64,000 nucleotides of DNA from Anoxybacteroides rupiense (GCF_014196195.1 NZ_JACIDF010000002.1:1-64000); one strand, 5' to 3'. Shown: positions 16,743 through 25,808, numbered from the stretch's first letter. A program made the numbers and translations. Notes: generated from the letters alone by a model not told the origin.

Positions 16743-16895
16743 TTGACAGAACCAATCGAACCCCTCATGATCGAACTGTTCAGTGAATCAGCCTTCTTAT
16801 CTATCATTTATCTGCTTGGGCCAACCGCAGCAAGATGTGTCCAGCATGATCTCGCCTTTCTCAGTGCTGAAAGAAAAATCATAAGATCATTATGA
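16743..16895 (+). pseudogene. Relic of an MntA-type nucleotidyltransferase antitoxin
   Basis: From a TTG start behind AGGGAG the frame reads LTEPIEPLMIELFSESAFLS and IIYLLGPTAARCVQHDLAFLS. It is collinear with the intact MntA at 21344 (LTEQIEPIIIEVLIE, IYLFGSTVTGHVHQDSD) but the GS of the nucleotidyltransferase motif is GP and the SDID catalytic aspartates are deleted. The rest of the gene and the HepT partner are gone. Confidence 0.75.
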
Positions 16896-16922
16896 AAATC
16901 TAAACTCAACTGCGAAAGCTTC

Positions 16923-17119
16923 TCAATGCCCCCGATAACAGATTGACTTTTCATTCCCCATCTCCCCAAAAGCAAATAAACATCCCAATCCATCAACTAT
17001 TTCAAAACAAACTGGAAGCAAAGAGTTTGATTCTTTGTAGGTCAGATCAAACGCACTCTCTTTGATAAACTTTATTAAACCATCTTCCTTATAAAAAAAT
17101 AAAAAGAGCAACCGTGTAT
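16923..17119 (-). pseudogene. C-terminal fragment of an unknown protein cut by the IS
   Basis: Reading leftward out of the IS at 17120, an open frame gives FYKEDGLIKFIKESAFDLTY and then SNSLLPVCFEIVDGLGCLF to a stop at 16923. It has the composition of a real soluble protein and no start of its own. I do not recognise the family. The IS probably removed its N-terminal part. Confidence 0.4.
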
Positions 17120-17164
17120 TGAAGTGACCCCTGTCAAGTAGACAGGAATAAAAAAGCACATTTA

Positions 17165-18060
17165 AGCAGCCTGAGTCCGATATTCATAAGGACTCAGGTT
17201 GTGTAATTTCTTTTAGAAACGATGGTGGTTATAAAAACGAATATATTTGTGTACGACATCCTTCACTTCTTCGAACGTGCGGAAAGCGTACAGATGGAAA
17301 CACTCGGCCTTGAAATGGTGGAAGAAGTTTTCTATGCAGGCATTGTCTAAACCGTTTCCTTTTCTGGACATACTGGCCTTTATATTGTATCTTTTTAATA
17401 GGTTGTTGTATTGATGGGATGTATACCGGAACCCCTGATCACTATGGAGGAGGAGTCCATTTACATTCCGTTTTTTTATGGCCTTTTTTAGCGTGTCGAT
17501 GACCAGTTTGATGTCATTTCTTTGACTGATATGGTAGGCCACGATTTCATTGTTGTATAGATCTTTAATGGCGGACAAATAGAGCTTTGGCCCATTAAAA
17601 ATTAAATAGGTCATATCCGTCACCCAATTCTCGTTTGGCTTTGACGCATGGAAATCTCGGTTTAGATGGTTGTCCGAAATCACATAAGGCTCTTTCTTTC
17701 CGTAATAAGGCCGTTTCTTCCGAATCACCGTCCGGATTCCCATCTCCCTCATCAGCCTTTGTACTCGTTTATGGTTGGATATCCCGTTTGTGTTTCCGTT
17801 TCAGCCAAACTTGGACTCTCCGATACCCATAGATTCCTTTCACTTCTTCATGGCACTCTTGGATTTTTTCCTTTAGCTGCTCGTCTTCCAAGTGCTTCTG
17901 AGAAGGGCGTTCCTATCGTTTTACCCACTTGTAATATCCGCTTCGAGACACGCCTGCTATTTCACATAATAGTTGAATCGAACCGTAACACTCGGCCATT
18001 TCTTGAATGATCGCGAACTTCTTGTGAGCTGTTACTACTTCCATTCCCCCTTTCACATCT
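17165..18060 (-). pseudogene. IS3-family transposase OrfB, interrupted
   Basis: An rve-type integrase core: NENWVTDMTYL with the first aspartate, LLHSDQGFRYTS with the second, and DNACIENFFHHFK with the glutamate. A premature stop at 17213 removes the last 17 codons and a frameshift near 17785 separates the N-terminal helix-turn-helix (EVKGIYGYRRVQVWLKRK) from the core. Confidence 0.8.
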
Positions 18061-18081
18061 TTAAGAGCTTTTTTAGCATTT

Positions 18082-18348
18082 CTACTTCCGTCTCAAGACG
18101 TTTGATTTTCGTTTCAGGATCTTCTGGCGAGTTCTCGGTCTTCCTTTATTTCGTCCTTTCGCTTTGCCCCGGGTTTCCTCCAGACCTTGTATTCCTTCCT
18201 GTTCATAGCGTTTCACCCATCGACGTACCATGGAAGGACTAATCCCCCATTCTTTCGCCACCGTTTTGTATCCCATGCTCTCTTCTAAATATAAATCCAC
18301 GGCTTTCTTTTTAAACTTTGCATCATATGTTTTTCGTATTTTCCCCAT
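18082..18348 (-). CDS. IS3-family transposase OrfA
   Basis: Eighty-eight residues with an HTH of the transposase-8 type: MGKIRKTYDAKFKKKAVDLY and TVAKEWGISPSMVRRWVKRY. It supplies DNA binding to the OrfAB fusion made by frameshifting in active relatives. Here the partner is broken. Confidence 0.85.
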   Translation of the reverse strand: MGKIRKTYDAKFKKKAVDLYLEESMGYKTVAKEWGISPSMVRRWVKRYEQEGIQGLEETRGKAKGRNKGRPRTRQKILKRKSNVLRRK

Positions 18349-18420
18349 AGAAAAATCCCCTCCATAGTAGACAGATTAATTGGCTTTCTTTTTTCTGTCT
18401 ACTATAAGGGGATCATATCA

Positions 18421-18652
18421 ACCATCAGGACGGCCTCGGCGATTAAAAAGCTTGTTGGAAAAAGGAGGTTTTTAAACGGTTTAAGCCTTCGATCTGCCGA
18501 AAAAAAGAATGCCCGCAAACACTTTTCTGTCAATGAATTTTTCGGTTTTTTCAAAGTGCCATCCTTTTTGTTGCCCACGGGCGGATATAAAAGGTGCCGT
18601 CCAGCTTGGGCAATCCAAACGGACAAGCACCTGTGAGAAATTTGCGGTTTTT
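18421..18652. other. Gap, probable decayed sequence
   Basis: No convincing gene. Open frames on both strands lack ribosome binding sites and recognisable motifs. The stretch follows the right end of the IS and precedes the stop of the membrane-protein gene. Confidence 0.4.
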
Positions 18653-20380
18653 CTATCTTGCGCTAGAAGCCCCTGTCAATCCTTCAATCGTCAAGTCTTC
18701 GATCGTGGCCGTTTCATTATCCAACACTTGTGCCCTTGCTTTAATGCGGTCGCCTTTTTCTAAGAAAATAGCCAGCGGAAACTTGCTCGCATTGACAATA
18801 TAAATGGTGGTGTCATTTTCCAGTAAGAAATAGACAACCTGCCCTTTTTCAGAAGAAGTGACAGAAACGCGGCTGACTACTCCTTCCACCGGCTCGGTTA
18901 CCGTTTCTTCCGTCGCGCCGATATTTCCCGGATCTTGCATCAGCGCCATGCGGTAGGCGTCCAATGTTTCCTTCGCCGTATCGCCAAAAACGGCAAAATC
19001 GGAATCATTCGCTTTAATATAGGCATATTGTTTCAACAAACCATTCGGATCAAGCACATTGACGATCCACGTTGGATGGCCGTCGACATTATAAAGAACA
19101 GGCATGGAACCTTCCCATTTTTTCTCTGGAAATTCTTTATTGACAATTTGTTTTGCCCCTTCACTATCCATGATCCCGTTGTTTTTTTCACCGTTATAGT
19201 AAACAAGTTCGCCCGTTCGCGCATCAATCAATGTATACCCTAAAGCCGAATCAATGTTTTCTTTAGGTGATGTCATATCTGTAAAATAAAGCATTTCCCC
19301 TTTGTTGTTGAAAATCGGCGTCACTTCTGATTCGGTGCCCGATTTATTCGGAATTTTGACATCTTTTTTCCCAAACACGCTATTCAGCCAGCCGTGGACA
19401 TACTTCCCAAAATAATGGTTTTCCATCGTCGCCATCTCGGAACTAACTGAGCCTTCAATAAATTCCGGCGCTTTCTCCGTATCGTACATTTCCATTTTCC
19501 CTGTTTCCGGGTCGATGACAACCACCTTGATTTCATCAAAATCCGGCCGGTTTGTAAAATGAAGCGGCCGGTATACTGTTTGAACATACCATGGTTTCCC
19601 ATTATCGTCGACTTCGATTTGCGCCTCCCCGCTTTGAATATAGTGCGGATATTCATTGTAAATGACCCGCTGAATATAGCGGTGTAAATAGCTGGAATTC
19701 GTATATTTCATCGGACTTTCATGAAACTGTGGCTGCCCGCTCACATCTGTCGCGGAAATCGTGAAATATCCGGCTGTTTCTTGCCCTCTTAAAAATTTCC
19801 AAAATCCCGCAAACTCGACCGGAGCCACATAAACGACTTCTCCATTCACTTTTTGCACCTGCAATTTTCCTAAATCAAAAAATTGCGTGTTGGGAACGAC
19901 GCTCATCGCTTTTTGAATTTTATTTCTAGCAAACTCCGGAGCGACCGCAATCGGCGTCTCTTCCTTCGAAAGCGGTTCAGCCTCGTCTTTTTCTTGGTAG
20001 GTGATGGTTTCGTGGGCCGTCCCCAATGCGGTAAAGCCTAACACAAACGTCACCAGCAGCCCAACCAACCCCAAGCCAAAAAGAAACATAATGGGAGTGG
20101 CCACGCGCGCTTCAAATTTTTGATCGGGACGGACCGCATAGAGCAGCAGCGGCAAGAGCACGCCGGCCGTCATTAAATTCGCCAGCAGCATGTTCGGAAC
20201 CGTAATCGTCGGCATCAGAAAATAAAAAATAACGGCCGTGATTACATAACCGCCCACAAAAAGAATAGCCCCCAGTTTCAACGTCCGTACCTTTTTCACA
20301 GAAGAAAACAGGACAACGAATAATAACCCCGCCGCATAAAAAGCCATAGCGGCCGCTGTCGCAATCAAAGTCCCATTCAT
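18653..20380 (-). CDS. Large membrane protein with extracytoplasmic domain, function unknown
   Basis: A 575-residue protein. The first ~135 residues hold five predicted membrane segments (for example FYAAGLLFVVLFSS, LLANLMTAGVLLPLLLYAV and LFGLGLVGLLVTFVLGF). The remaining ~440 residues are soluble and rich in beta-type segments with internally similar units: WYVQTVYRPLHF near the middle, WIVNVLDPNGLLKQY later, and an OB-like end (GVVSRVSVTSSEKGQVVYFL). The start follows AAAAGGAGGGGC; the upstream frame has no site. I do not recognise it with certainty. Single gene, no operon partner. Confidence 0.75.
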   Translation of the reverse strand: MNGTLIATAAAMAFYAAGLLFVVLFSSVKKVRTLKLGAILFVGGYVITAVIFYFLMPTITVPNMLLANLMTAGVLLPLLLYAVRPDQKFEARVATPIMFLFGLGLVGLLVTFVLGFTALGTAHETITYQEKDEAEPLSKEETPIAVAPEFARNKIQKAMSVVPNTQFFDLGKLQVQKVNGEVVYVAPVEFAGFWKFLRGQETAGYFTISATDVSGQPQFHESPMKYTNSSYLHRYIQRVIYNEYPHYIQSGEAQIEVDDNGKPWYVQTVYRPLHFTNRPDFDEIKVVVIDPETGKMEMYDTEKAPEFIEGSVSSEMATMENHYFGKYVHGWLNSVFGKKDVKIPNKSGTESEVTPIFNNKGEMLYFTDMTSPKENIDSALGYTLIDARTGELVYYNGEKNNGIMDSEGAKQIVNKEFPEKKWEGSMPVLYNVDGHPTWIVNVLDPNGLLKQYAYIKANDSDFAVFGDTAKETLDAYRMALMQDPGNIGATEETVTEPVEGVVSRVSVTSSEKGQVVYFLLENDTTIYIVNASKFPLAIFLEKGDRIKARAQVLDNETATIEDLTIEGLTGASSAR

Positions 20381-20638
20381 GATGCCCCTCCTTTTATGTA
20401 TCGCTACTTGTTTTATACGTACGAACAAAAGAAAAGTTTCACATTTTTTACCGACAAGTCCCCACCTTTCATTATTGTCTGCTCTCTCCTTTATTTCCAA
20501 CCGCCACGCTAGGAAAACAAAAATAAAACTTTTTTGCTCAAGCACATGCTTGAACCGAACGACAGCAACTTTTTACCCGCATATTTGCTGGACTTTCAAC
20601 CTTCCCATCCCTTTGTCAGCATCGAGGGCGCCGCATGC

Positions 20639-20985
20639 CTAGACGCCATCCTTCTTATAGCGATATGGGCGTTGCGATTGAAACAAAAAAGGGTGATTCT
20701 CTCGTTTCGCGCTGCGTTCGACACGATGGAGCACCCATTGCCGGAGTTGGCGAAGCAATGTTTCTTCATCCCACGGACTTTTCGTGAAAAAATGGCTCAG
20801 TGTCGTGCGGTGATTCGGATGAAAACTCTCATGATGAAGATCGGTCAACGTTCCTGAACAACCTTTCGTGATCATCGCATCTACCATGTGAACGAGATGC
20901 TTCAGAACCGTTTCGAGAAATAAAGCGCTAACCCCAACGTCGTGAAAAACTTGTGAATTCCTTGATGATGCGCTAGTCTATTCAT
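20639..20985 (-). pseudogene. Transposase N-terminal fragment (DDE family, IS4/IS701-like)
   Basis: From ATG 20985 the frame gives MNRLAHHQGIHKFFTTLGLA, shifts near 20915, and continues ETVLKHLVHMVDAMITKGCS and LSHFFTKSPWDEETLLRQL. This is the N-terminal region common to a class of Geobacillus DDE transposases. The catalytic core is absent after about 20700. Decayed remnant. Confidence 0.65.
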
Positions 20986-21269
20986 GAGACATAAACCTCC
21001 TTGTGAATGGTTTGGTGGCACATCTATTCTAATCAAGGAATCGGGTTCATGTCTCCTTTTTTGTTTGGTTGTCAATTTATGTTAGCGAATTTGCTCATCT
21101 ACAGTTCATTATATAAGAAAACAAGAGAAGAGGGTATGAATGATTGTTCCCAAACTTAAAGGGGGATTGCAAAACAAGGGAAGATGATAAAACACCGGAC
21201 TAAGGGGCTTCACTTTTAAGCCAGAAACTTGAGGAGAATTTTTCGTTAAACTATCGTTTTACGCAAAGT
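20986..21269. other. Gap without a gene
   Basis: AT-rich sequence between a transposase remnant and the MntA/HepT promoter. No coding region or clear repeat was seen; part may be the end of the decayed IS. Confidence 0.4.
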
Positions 21270-21298
21270 TTGAGGCAGGAAATAAAAAGTAATATAAT
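21270..21298 (+). promoter_or_regulatory. Promoter of the MntA-HepT operon
   Basis: TTGAGG (21270-21275), 17 bp, TATAAT (21293-21298), 45 bp before the TTG start of mntA. Confidence 0.7.
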
Positions 21299-21343
21299 GA
21301 AAGAAAATGACCCGGATTGCGACGAAGAAAAGGAGGGACGGTA

Positions 21344-21751
21344 TTGACGGAACAGATCGAGCCAATCATTATTGAAGTGTTGATCGAAACAGTGTCCCCA
21401 TATTTGATTTATTTGTTTGGATCAACGGTTACAGGACATGTTCATCAAGACAGCGACATTGATATCGCTTTTCTCAGCGACCAAAAACAATTGGATCATT
21501 ATGAACGATTTATGGTTGCGCAAGAATTGGCATCCAGGCTGCACCGGGACGTCGATCTTGTGGACCTCAAACAAGCAAGCACCGTGTTTCAGGCGCAAGT
21601 GGTCAGCAATGGCAAAGTCATCTATTGTACAAATGAACAGAAAAAAGCCGAATATGAATGGAGAGCCTTGAAGATGTACGCAAAATTGAATGAAGAACGC
21701 ACGGAAATCTTGCGAAACATTAATGAAAGCGGGTCGGTTTATGAAAAATGA
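21344..21751 (+). CDS. mntA: MntA-type nucleotidyltransferase antitoxin (type VII TA)
   Basis: A 135-residue minimal nucleotidyltransferase with the GSX10DXD motif: LFGSTVTGHVHQDSDIDIAF, plus the later aspartate in RDVDLVDL. In the HepT-MntA system this protein transfers AMP onto the toxin's tyrosine and inactivates it. Start is the TTG at 21344 behind AGGAGGGACGG; the relic at 16743 uses the same TTG, which supports it. Its stop overlaps hepT. Confidence 0.9.
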   Translation: MTEQIEPIIIEVLIETVSPYLIYLFGSTVTGHVHQDSDIDIAFLSDQKQLDHYERFMVAQELASRLHRDVDLVDLKQASTVFQAQVVSNGKVIYCTNEQKKAEYEWRALKMYAKLNEERTEILRNINESGSVYEK

Positions 21752-22151
21752 TGTCATTTTAAATAAAATTAGCGTGATCGAGCGGTGCATAAAGCGCATT
21801 CACGAAGAATATGAGAACAACCCGAAAAATTTAGAAAACTACACGAAGCAAGACTCCATGATCTTAAATCTCCAACGAGCATGTGAAGCAAGCATCGGCC
21901 TGGCGATGCACATGGTCGCACAGAAAAAGCTAGGCCTCCCCCAAAACAGTCGAGACGCTTTTTCTCTTTTAGAACAGCACGGCATCATCACTCCTTTTCT
22001 TTCACAAAAAATGAAAGCGATGGTCGGATTTAGAAACATCGCTGTTCACGACTACCAGGAGATTAATTTGACCATTTTGCAAAAAATACTTGATCACCAT
22101 CTAACCGACTTTACCGAGTTCACGAAAGCGATTCTTTTTTATGAACAGTGA
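21741..22151 (+). CDS. hepT: HepT HEPN-domain RNase toxin
   Basis: A 136-residue HEPN protein with the RX4HXY active site seen as VGFRNIAVHDYQEI; R and H form the RNase centre and the tyrosine is the AMPylation target. The ATG at 21741 (MKNDVILNK) overlaps the end of mntA, giving coupled translation. Typical length for HepT. The last residues, LTDFTEFTKAI, recur in a relic at 45318. Confidence 0.9.
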   Translation: MKNDVILNKISVIERCIKRIHEEYENNPKNLENYTKQDSMILNLQRACEASIGLAMHMVAQKKLGLPQNSRDAFSLLEQHGIITPFLSQKMKAMVGFRNIAVHDYQEINLTILQKILDHHLTDFTEFTKAILFYEQ

Positions 22152-22225
22152 AGCGGGCGGTGCAGATGCGCGCCGTCCAAGCATGTTATTTAAGCAAAGA
22201 CATAATTCAAGATAGGGACAAATCA

Positions 22226-22270
22226 TTATTCCATCGCGCTCAATTTGCCGTCTGCTCTTCCCTCAGCACT
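22226..22270 (-). pseudogene. Possible scrap of an HI0073-type nucleotidyltransferase
   Basis: On the minus strand about 45 bases encode RQIERDGIMI-like residues, similar to the C-terminus RQIERDGMVIYEK of the relic at 44534. Too short for certainty. Confidence 0.35.
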
Positions 22271-22380
22271 TCCAGTACGACCTTCGTCTTACATCCTGCT
22301 GTATATCGATTCCGCTTCTCCATGTCCTCAGTATAACTTATTTATCGCCTCCTTGTGTTTCAGCTTATGGGTTCATTGTA

Positions 22381-22449
22381 GATAACCTTGCGAAACAATA
22401 CAATGTGAACTATTCGCAAATTCTTCAAGAAGCATTAAAAAACACCTAG
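22381..22449 (+). pseudogene. 3' fragment of a hicB antitoxin gene
   Basis: The frame DNLAKQYNVNYSQILQEAL ends with a TAG and differs from the end of hicB at 12274 by only a few bases. The rest of the gene is absent. A terminator and CRISPR array 3 follow, as a terminator follows hicB at 12389. Confidence 0.85.
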
Positions 22450-22477
22450 GAGCTACTGACCAATAGTCATAAATATC

Positions 22478-22513
22478 AAAAGCCCCTTCTTCCTATGTAA
22501 GTGAAGGGGCTTT
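22478..22513 (-). terminator. Bidirectional terminator at the trailer of CRISPR array 3
   Basis: AAAAGCCCCTTC pairs perfectly with GAAGGGGCTTTT over a 12-base loop. It lies 11 bases from the distal repeat of array 3 and probably also ended the vanished hicAB operon on the other strand. Confidence 0.85.
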
Positions 22514-22523
22514 TTATTATTGA

Positions 22524-22756
22524 GTTTCAATCCCTCATAGTTAAGATAAAAACTTCCAGGAGCCGCTTGAGTATGTGATTGTATATTTTCATGTTTCAAT
22601 CCCTCATAGTTAAGATAAAAACATAAAAAGCAATGTTATTGGAGGTCAAAAGATGAACGGGTTTCAATCCCTCATAGTTAAGATAAAAACGCATTCACGT
22701 ACGCAACAGTAGAATACCCAGAAGTGGTTTCAATCCCTCATAGTTAAGATAAAAAC
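22524..22756 (-). CRISPR. CRISPR array 3 (4 repeats, 3 spacers)
   Basis: Identical 30-base repeats at 22524, 22593, 22661 and 22727; spacers of 39, 38 and 36 nt. On the plus strand a repeat starts GTTTCAATCCCTC and ends AGATAAAAAC, one base (A for C) different from array 2. All repeats, including the distal one, are perfect, so the array may be young or recently shortened. Confidence 0.97.
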
Positions 22757-22924
22757 CCCCAAACATTATGATAAAATCAACATTTGGAAAATGGATACAA
22801 TGTTATTATAAACTTATCTTAAAATTCGATCAATCGTTTCTTTTCCTTATGGCTGTAGGGTTTTTGATGACTGGTCATGTGTCGTCGATCCCCCGGGGTT
22901 TGTGCGCTATTGGAGGTCGACGAC
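22757..22924 (-). promoter_or_regulatory. CRISPR leader 3: promoter and 44-bp palindrome
   Basis: Minus-strand TTGATC (22828-22833), 17 bp, TATAAT (22805-22810), and the palindrome at 22881-22924 with arms starting GTCGTCGA. First repeat to palindrome is 124 nt. Confidence 0.85.
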
Positions 22925-23314
22925 AAATCTTTTTTCATAGATTTAGTAAAAAATTGATTGTCTCGCAGCGGCGTTTTCCATTCGGTCTTTCTGAAATATC
23001 AGAGCCGTAGGCTGTTTTAAAAGCAGGGAAACGATAGAGTCTTTTGTTACTGATTCCTAAAACGATTCATTATATATGCTATTCCCTGCGGCCAATAGAA
23101 GCTTTTCGGATAATATGGAAGTAAACGAAGAAGTTCCATGAACAGAAAGGAAGATAATAGAATATAACAAAAAATCAACTTGCCTATAATTTTAAGAATT
23201 CCATATTTAAAGACTGCTTAAAATTGTAGTGAGAACGTTTAGATGCTTCTTCAGTAAAAGCGGTTCTATGATGTTCAAAGCATCGTAAATATAAAAGGCC
23301 TGCGAACGGTTCAA
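22925..23314. other. Gap with no gene; holds one arm of the iol terminator
   Basis: No coding region seen. Near its right end AGGCCTGCGAA (23296-23306) is the complement of TTCGCAGGCTT at 24995-25005 beyond the IS. Confidence 0.5.
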
Positions 23315-23383
23315 TGATATGCTCCCCCTAAGGTAGACAGATTAAAAAATAAAAATCTGTTTTCTCTTAGGGGGAGTTTTTCT

Positions 23384-24064
23384 GTGTCTGGCAAACATTA
23401 TTCTGAAGAGTTTAAATATGAAGTTATTAAAGCTTATGAGAAGAGGGACTACTCCATTAAAGAGCTCTGTTCTAAATATCAAATATCTCAAAATTCATTA
23501 AGAGAATGGATTGTGGGATTTGAAAGGTATGGATCGGAAGGATTAAAAAGATCTACATCATGGAAACCTTATTCTAAGGAGTTAAAGGAAGCAGCTGTAA
23601 TCGATTATTTGTCAGGTGACCTTTCTCAATATGAGATCGTTAGAAAGTATGAAATATCAAGCAGGTCCGTACTCCGAAGATGGATTAGCATTTATAATAG
23701 TCATAGAGATTTAAAGGATAGGTCGAAAGGAAGGACAAACTCTATGACTAAAGGAAGAAAAACGACTTGGGATGAACGGATTCAAATTGTCCTTGATTGC
23801 TTAGAAAACGGAAAAGATTATCAAGGAACAGCTGAGACCTATGAGGTCTCTTATCAACAAGTATACCAATGGGTGAGGAAGTATGAGGCAGGTGGAGATG
23901 AAGCACTAAAAGATAAGCGCGGAAGGAAGAAAGAAGAAGCAGAATTAACTCCAGAAGACATTATCCAACTCCAGATTAAAAAGTTAGAAAGAGAAAATGA
24001 ACGGTTACGTGCAGAGAATCTATTTTTAAAAAAGTTAGAGGAAATCGAAAGGAGGCGAAAATAA
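23384..24064 (+). CDS. IS3-family transposase OrfA (long form)
   Basis: A 226-residue protein with two or three HTH units (SIKELCSKYQISQNSLREW, SQYEIVRKYEISSRSVLRRW and GTAETYEVSYQQVYQWVRKY) and a C-terminal leucine-zipper-like coiled coil (QLQIKKLERENERLRAENLF). GTG start after AGGGGGAG. The end, CGA AAA TAA, gives a run of As where a -1 shift would lead into OrfB. Confidence 0.92.
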   Translation: MSGKHYSEEFKYEVIKAYEKRDYSIKELCSKYQISQNSLREWIVGFERYGSEGLKRSTSWKPYSKELKEAAVIDYLSGDLSQYEIVRKYEISSRSVLRRWISIYNSHRDLKDRSKGRTNSMTKGRKTTWDERIQIVLDCLENGKDYQGTAETYEVSYQQVYQWVRKYEAGGDEALKDKRGRKKEEAELTPEDIIQLQIKKLERENERLRAENLFLKKLEEIERRRK

Positions 24065-24084
24065 GTCAAATCCGATATGAAGAT

Positions 24085-24942
24085 ATGTATACCGCTATCC
24101 AAGAACTTCATGAGAAGGAAGAGGTAGAGGTTATTCTACTTTGTGAAATCGCTGGAATATCTAGGGCTGCATATTATAAGTGGTTGAATCGTACGCCTTC
24201 TGCTCGAGAACTTCAGAATGAAGAGATCATAAAAGAAATGAAAGCACTTCATGAGGAAGTTGATGGTATATACGGATACCGTCGAATGACATTGAACATG
24301 AATCGCAAGTTCGGCCAAAATTTCAATCATAAGCGAATCTATAGATTAATGAAAGTCGCAAGAATACAATCTGTCATTCGAAGAAAGAAAACCCCTTATA
24401 AGCGTTCTACTCCTCAACATGTGGCGGAGAATATATTGAATCGTGAATTCACAGCGGAAAAGCCGAATGAAAAATGGGTAACAGATGTCACGGAATTCAA
24501 ATATGGCCCCTCAAAGAAAGCTTATTTAAGCGCTATTCTTGATCTATATGATGGATCAATTGTTAGTTATGTCTTAGGCCATTCTAATAATAATCAACTT
24601 GTGTTTAAGACGCTTGACCAAGCAGCAGGGCTTTTGGCTGGAGACCATCCCCTTATTCATAGTGATCGTGGCTTTCAATATACCTCTCATGGGTTTAAAC
24701 GCAGGATAGATAAAGCGAAAATGACACAAAGTATGTCGCGAGTAGGTAGATGTATTGATAATGGACCAATGGAATCTTTTTGGGGAACACTCAAATGTGA
24801 GAAGTATTATTTAAATAAGTATGAGACATTTGAAGAGCTTTCTAAAGCAATAGATGATTACATTTGCTTTTATAATCATGATAGATATCAAAAACGATTA
24901 AATGGCCTTAGCCCTATGGAATATAGAGCTAAAGCCGCTTAG
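24085..24942 (+). CDS. IS3-family transposase OrfB
   Basis: A 285-residue rve integrase core with all three catalytic residues: WVTDVTEF, HSDRGFQYTS and NGPMESFWGTL (D, D, E). It is open upstream to about 24061 in the -1 frame relative to OrfA, so an OrfAB fusion by frameshifting is possible. Ends LSPMEYRAKAA, as usual for the family. Confidence 0.93.
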   Translation: MYTAIQELHEKEEVEVILLCEIAGISRAAYYKWLNRTPSARELQNEEIIKEMKALHEEVDGIYGYRRMTLNMNRKFGQNFNHKRIYRLMKVARIQSVIRRKKTPYKRSTPQHVAENILNREFTAEKPNEKWVTDVTEFKYGPSKKAYLSAILDLYDGSIVSYVLGHSNNNQLVFKTLDQAAGLLAGDHPLIHSDRGFQYTSHGFKRRIDKAKMTQSMSRVGRCIDNGPMESFWGTLKCEKYYLNKYETFEELSKAIDDYICFYNHDRYQKRLNGLSPMEYRAKAA

Positions 24943-24994
24943 ATCATTTTTATTATTTCCACTGTCTACTTGACAGGGGGCAGTTCACAAAACC

Positions 24995-25005
24995 TTCGCA
25001 GGCTT
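24995..25005 (-). terminator. Distal arm of the iol operon terminator, split by the IS
   Basis: On the minus strand AAGCCTGCGAA (25005-24995) follows the iolB stop, and its partner TTCGCAGGCCT with TTTT after it is at 23306-23291, 1.7 kb away. Without the IS the two would form an 11-bp stem with a U-tract. Confidence 0.75.
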
Positions 25006-25022
25006 ATTTGTTTTATGTTTGA

Positions 25023-25808
25023 TCATTTGTTCGGCCAAATTTTGGCATGAGGATCAAGAAGCCATTTATGCTCTTCCTCTATGAGCCGATCTGTCCAAGG
25101 ATGATCGAGGTGGCGAATCATCCAGCAGAAATACATGGCATAGCCTGGCGCGGTTGCCTGCGGATGATCCATGCCCCCAGGAATCGTTATATAGCTGTTA
25201 TGCTCGACACGATAGGCGTGGGGACCGACCATCGCACACCCAAAGCCTGCCGGCTGGTCGAAGCGATAGTAATACACCTCCGGCTGATCATGATGATGGG
25301 GCGGATAGCTTGACCAGCGGCCTGGATACGAAATCACTTCACCGATGACCAAATTAGAATAAGGGGCATGATTGTAATCAAAAATGGTGCGGATCACACG
25401 CTCGGCCGTTCCGTTCCATACTCCCTCCCCCGCCACTATACTTTCGCAATCATCTGGGGTATATAACTTTGGTTCAAAGCTATTGGGATTATCCGTCTTT
25501 TGCACAAGCACTTCGCTCTTCGTCCGCGCTGTCACCTTGACCTCTATCCCCTTAGGAACGTGAAGGCACCAAGGAGATTCAGTAAATACGCTGTCGCGCT
25601 TGACCTCGCGAGAAAAGCCATTCCATTCCAAACGGACATCCCCTTCCAAAAGAAGAATGGCCGCTTCTTTTTCCTCATCAAAAAGCCGCTCCACTTTGCC
25701 AGCAGATAGCACATAAATCCCGATATCCTGTAGCATATCAGGATGCTTGCTTTTCATATCCGTAATCATGGTATATCCTTCTTTTAACTCGCCAAGTTTT
25801 TCATACAT
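25023..25808 (-). CDS. iolB: 5-deoxy-glucuronate isomerase
   Basis: A 261-residue cupin enzyme that converts 5-deoxy-D-glucuronate to 2-deoxy-5-keto-D-gluconate in myo-inositol catabolism. Metal-binding cupin motifs are visible: YPPHHHDQPEVYYYRF and later GMDHPQATAPGYAMYF. Start ATG 25808, 11 bases after GGAGG. Last gene of iolGCADEJB, 15 bp after iolJ. An IS lies 36 bp beyond its stop. Confidence 0.94.
   Translation of the reverse strand: MYEKLGELKEGYTMITDMKSKHPDMLQDIGIYVLSAGKVERLFDEEKEAAILLLEGDVRLEWNGFSREVKRDSVFTESPWCLHVPKGIEVKVTARTKSEVLVQKTDNPNSFEPKLYTPDDCESIVAGEGVWNGTAERVIRTIFDYNHAPYSNLVIGEVISYPGRWSSYPPHHHDQPEVYYYRFDQPAGFGCAMVGPHAYRVEHNSYITIPGGMDHPQATAPGYAMYFCWMIRHLDHPWTDRLIEEEHKWLLDPHAKIWPNK

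Larger units (their letters stand above)
17120..18420 (-). mobile_element. IS3-family (IS150-like) element, copy 2, full length but decayed
   Basis: Ends are TGAAGTGACCCCTGTC... at 17120 and, inverted, TGATATGATCCCCTTA... at 18420; both reach GTAGACAG after 26 bases. OrfA (18082-18348) is intact. OrfB has an in-frame stop at 17213 (TTTTAG where copy 1 has TTTTGG) and a frameshift near 17785, so the transposase is probably inactive. No target-site duplication is evident. Confidence 0.88.
23315..24987 (+). mobile_element. Complete IS3-family insertion sequence
   Basis: Ends TGATATGCTCCCCC... and, inverted, TGAACTGCCCCCTG...; both 26-base ends finish in GTAGACAG. The flanks carry a 3-bp duplication, CAA (23312-23314 and 24988-24990), as expected for this family. 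Both reading frames are open, so the element could be active. It is 1673 bp and lies in the loop of the terminator after iolB. Confidence 0.9.
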
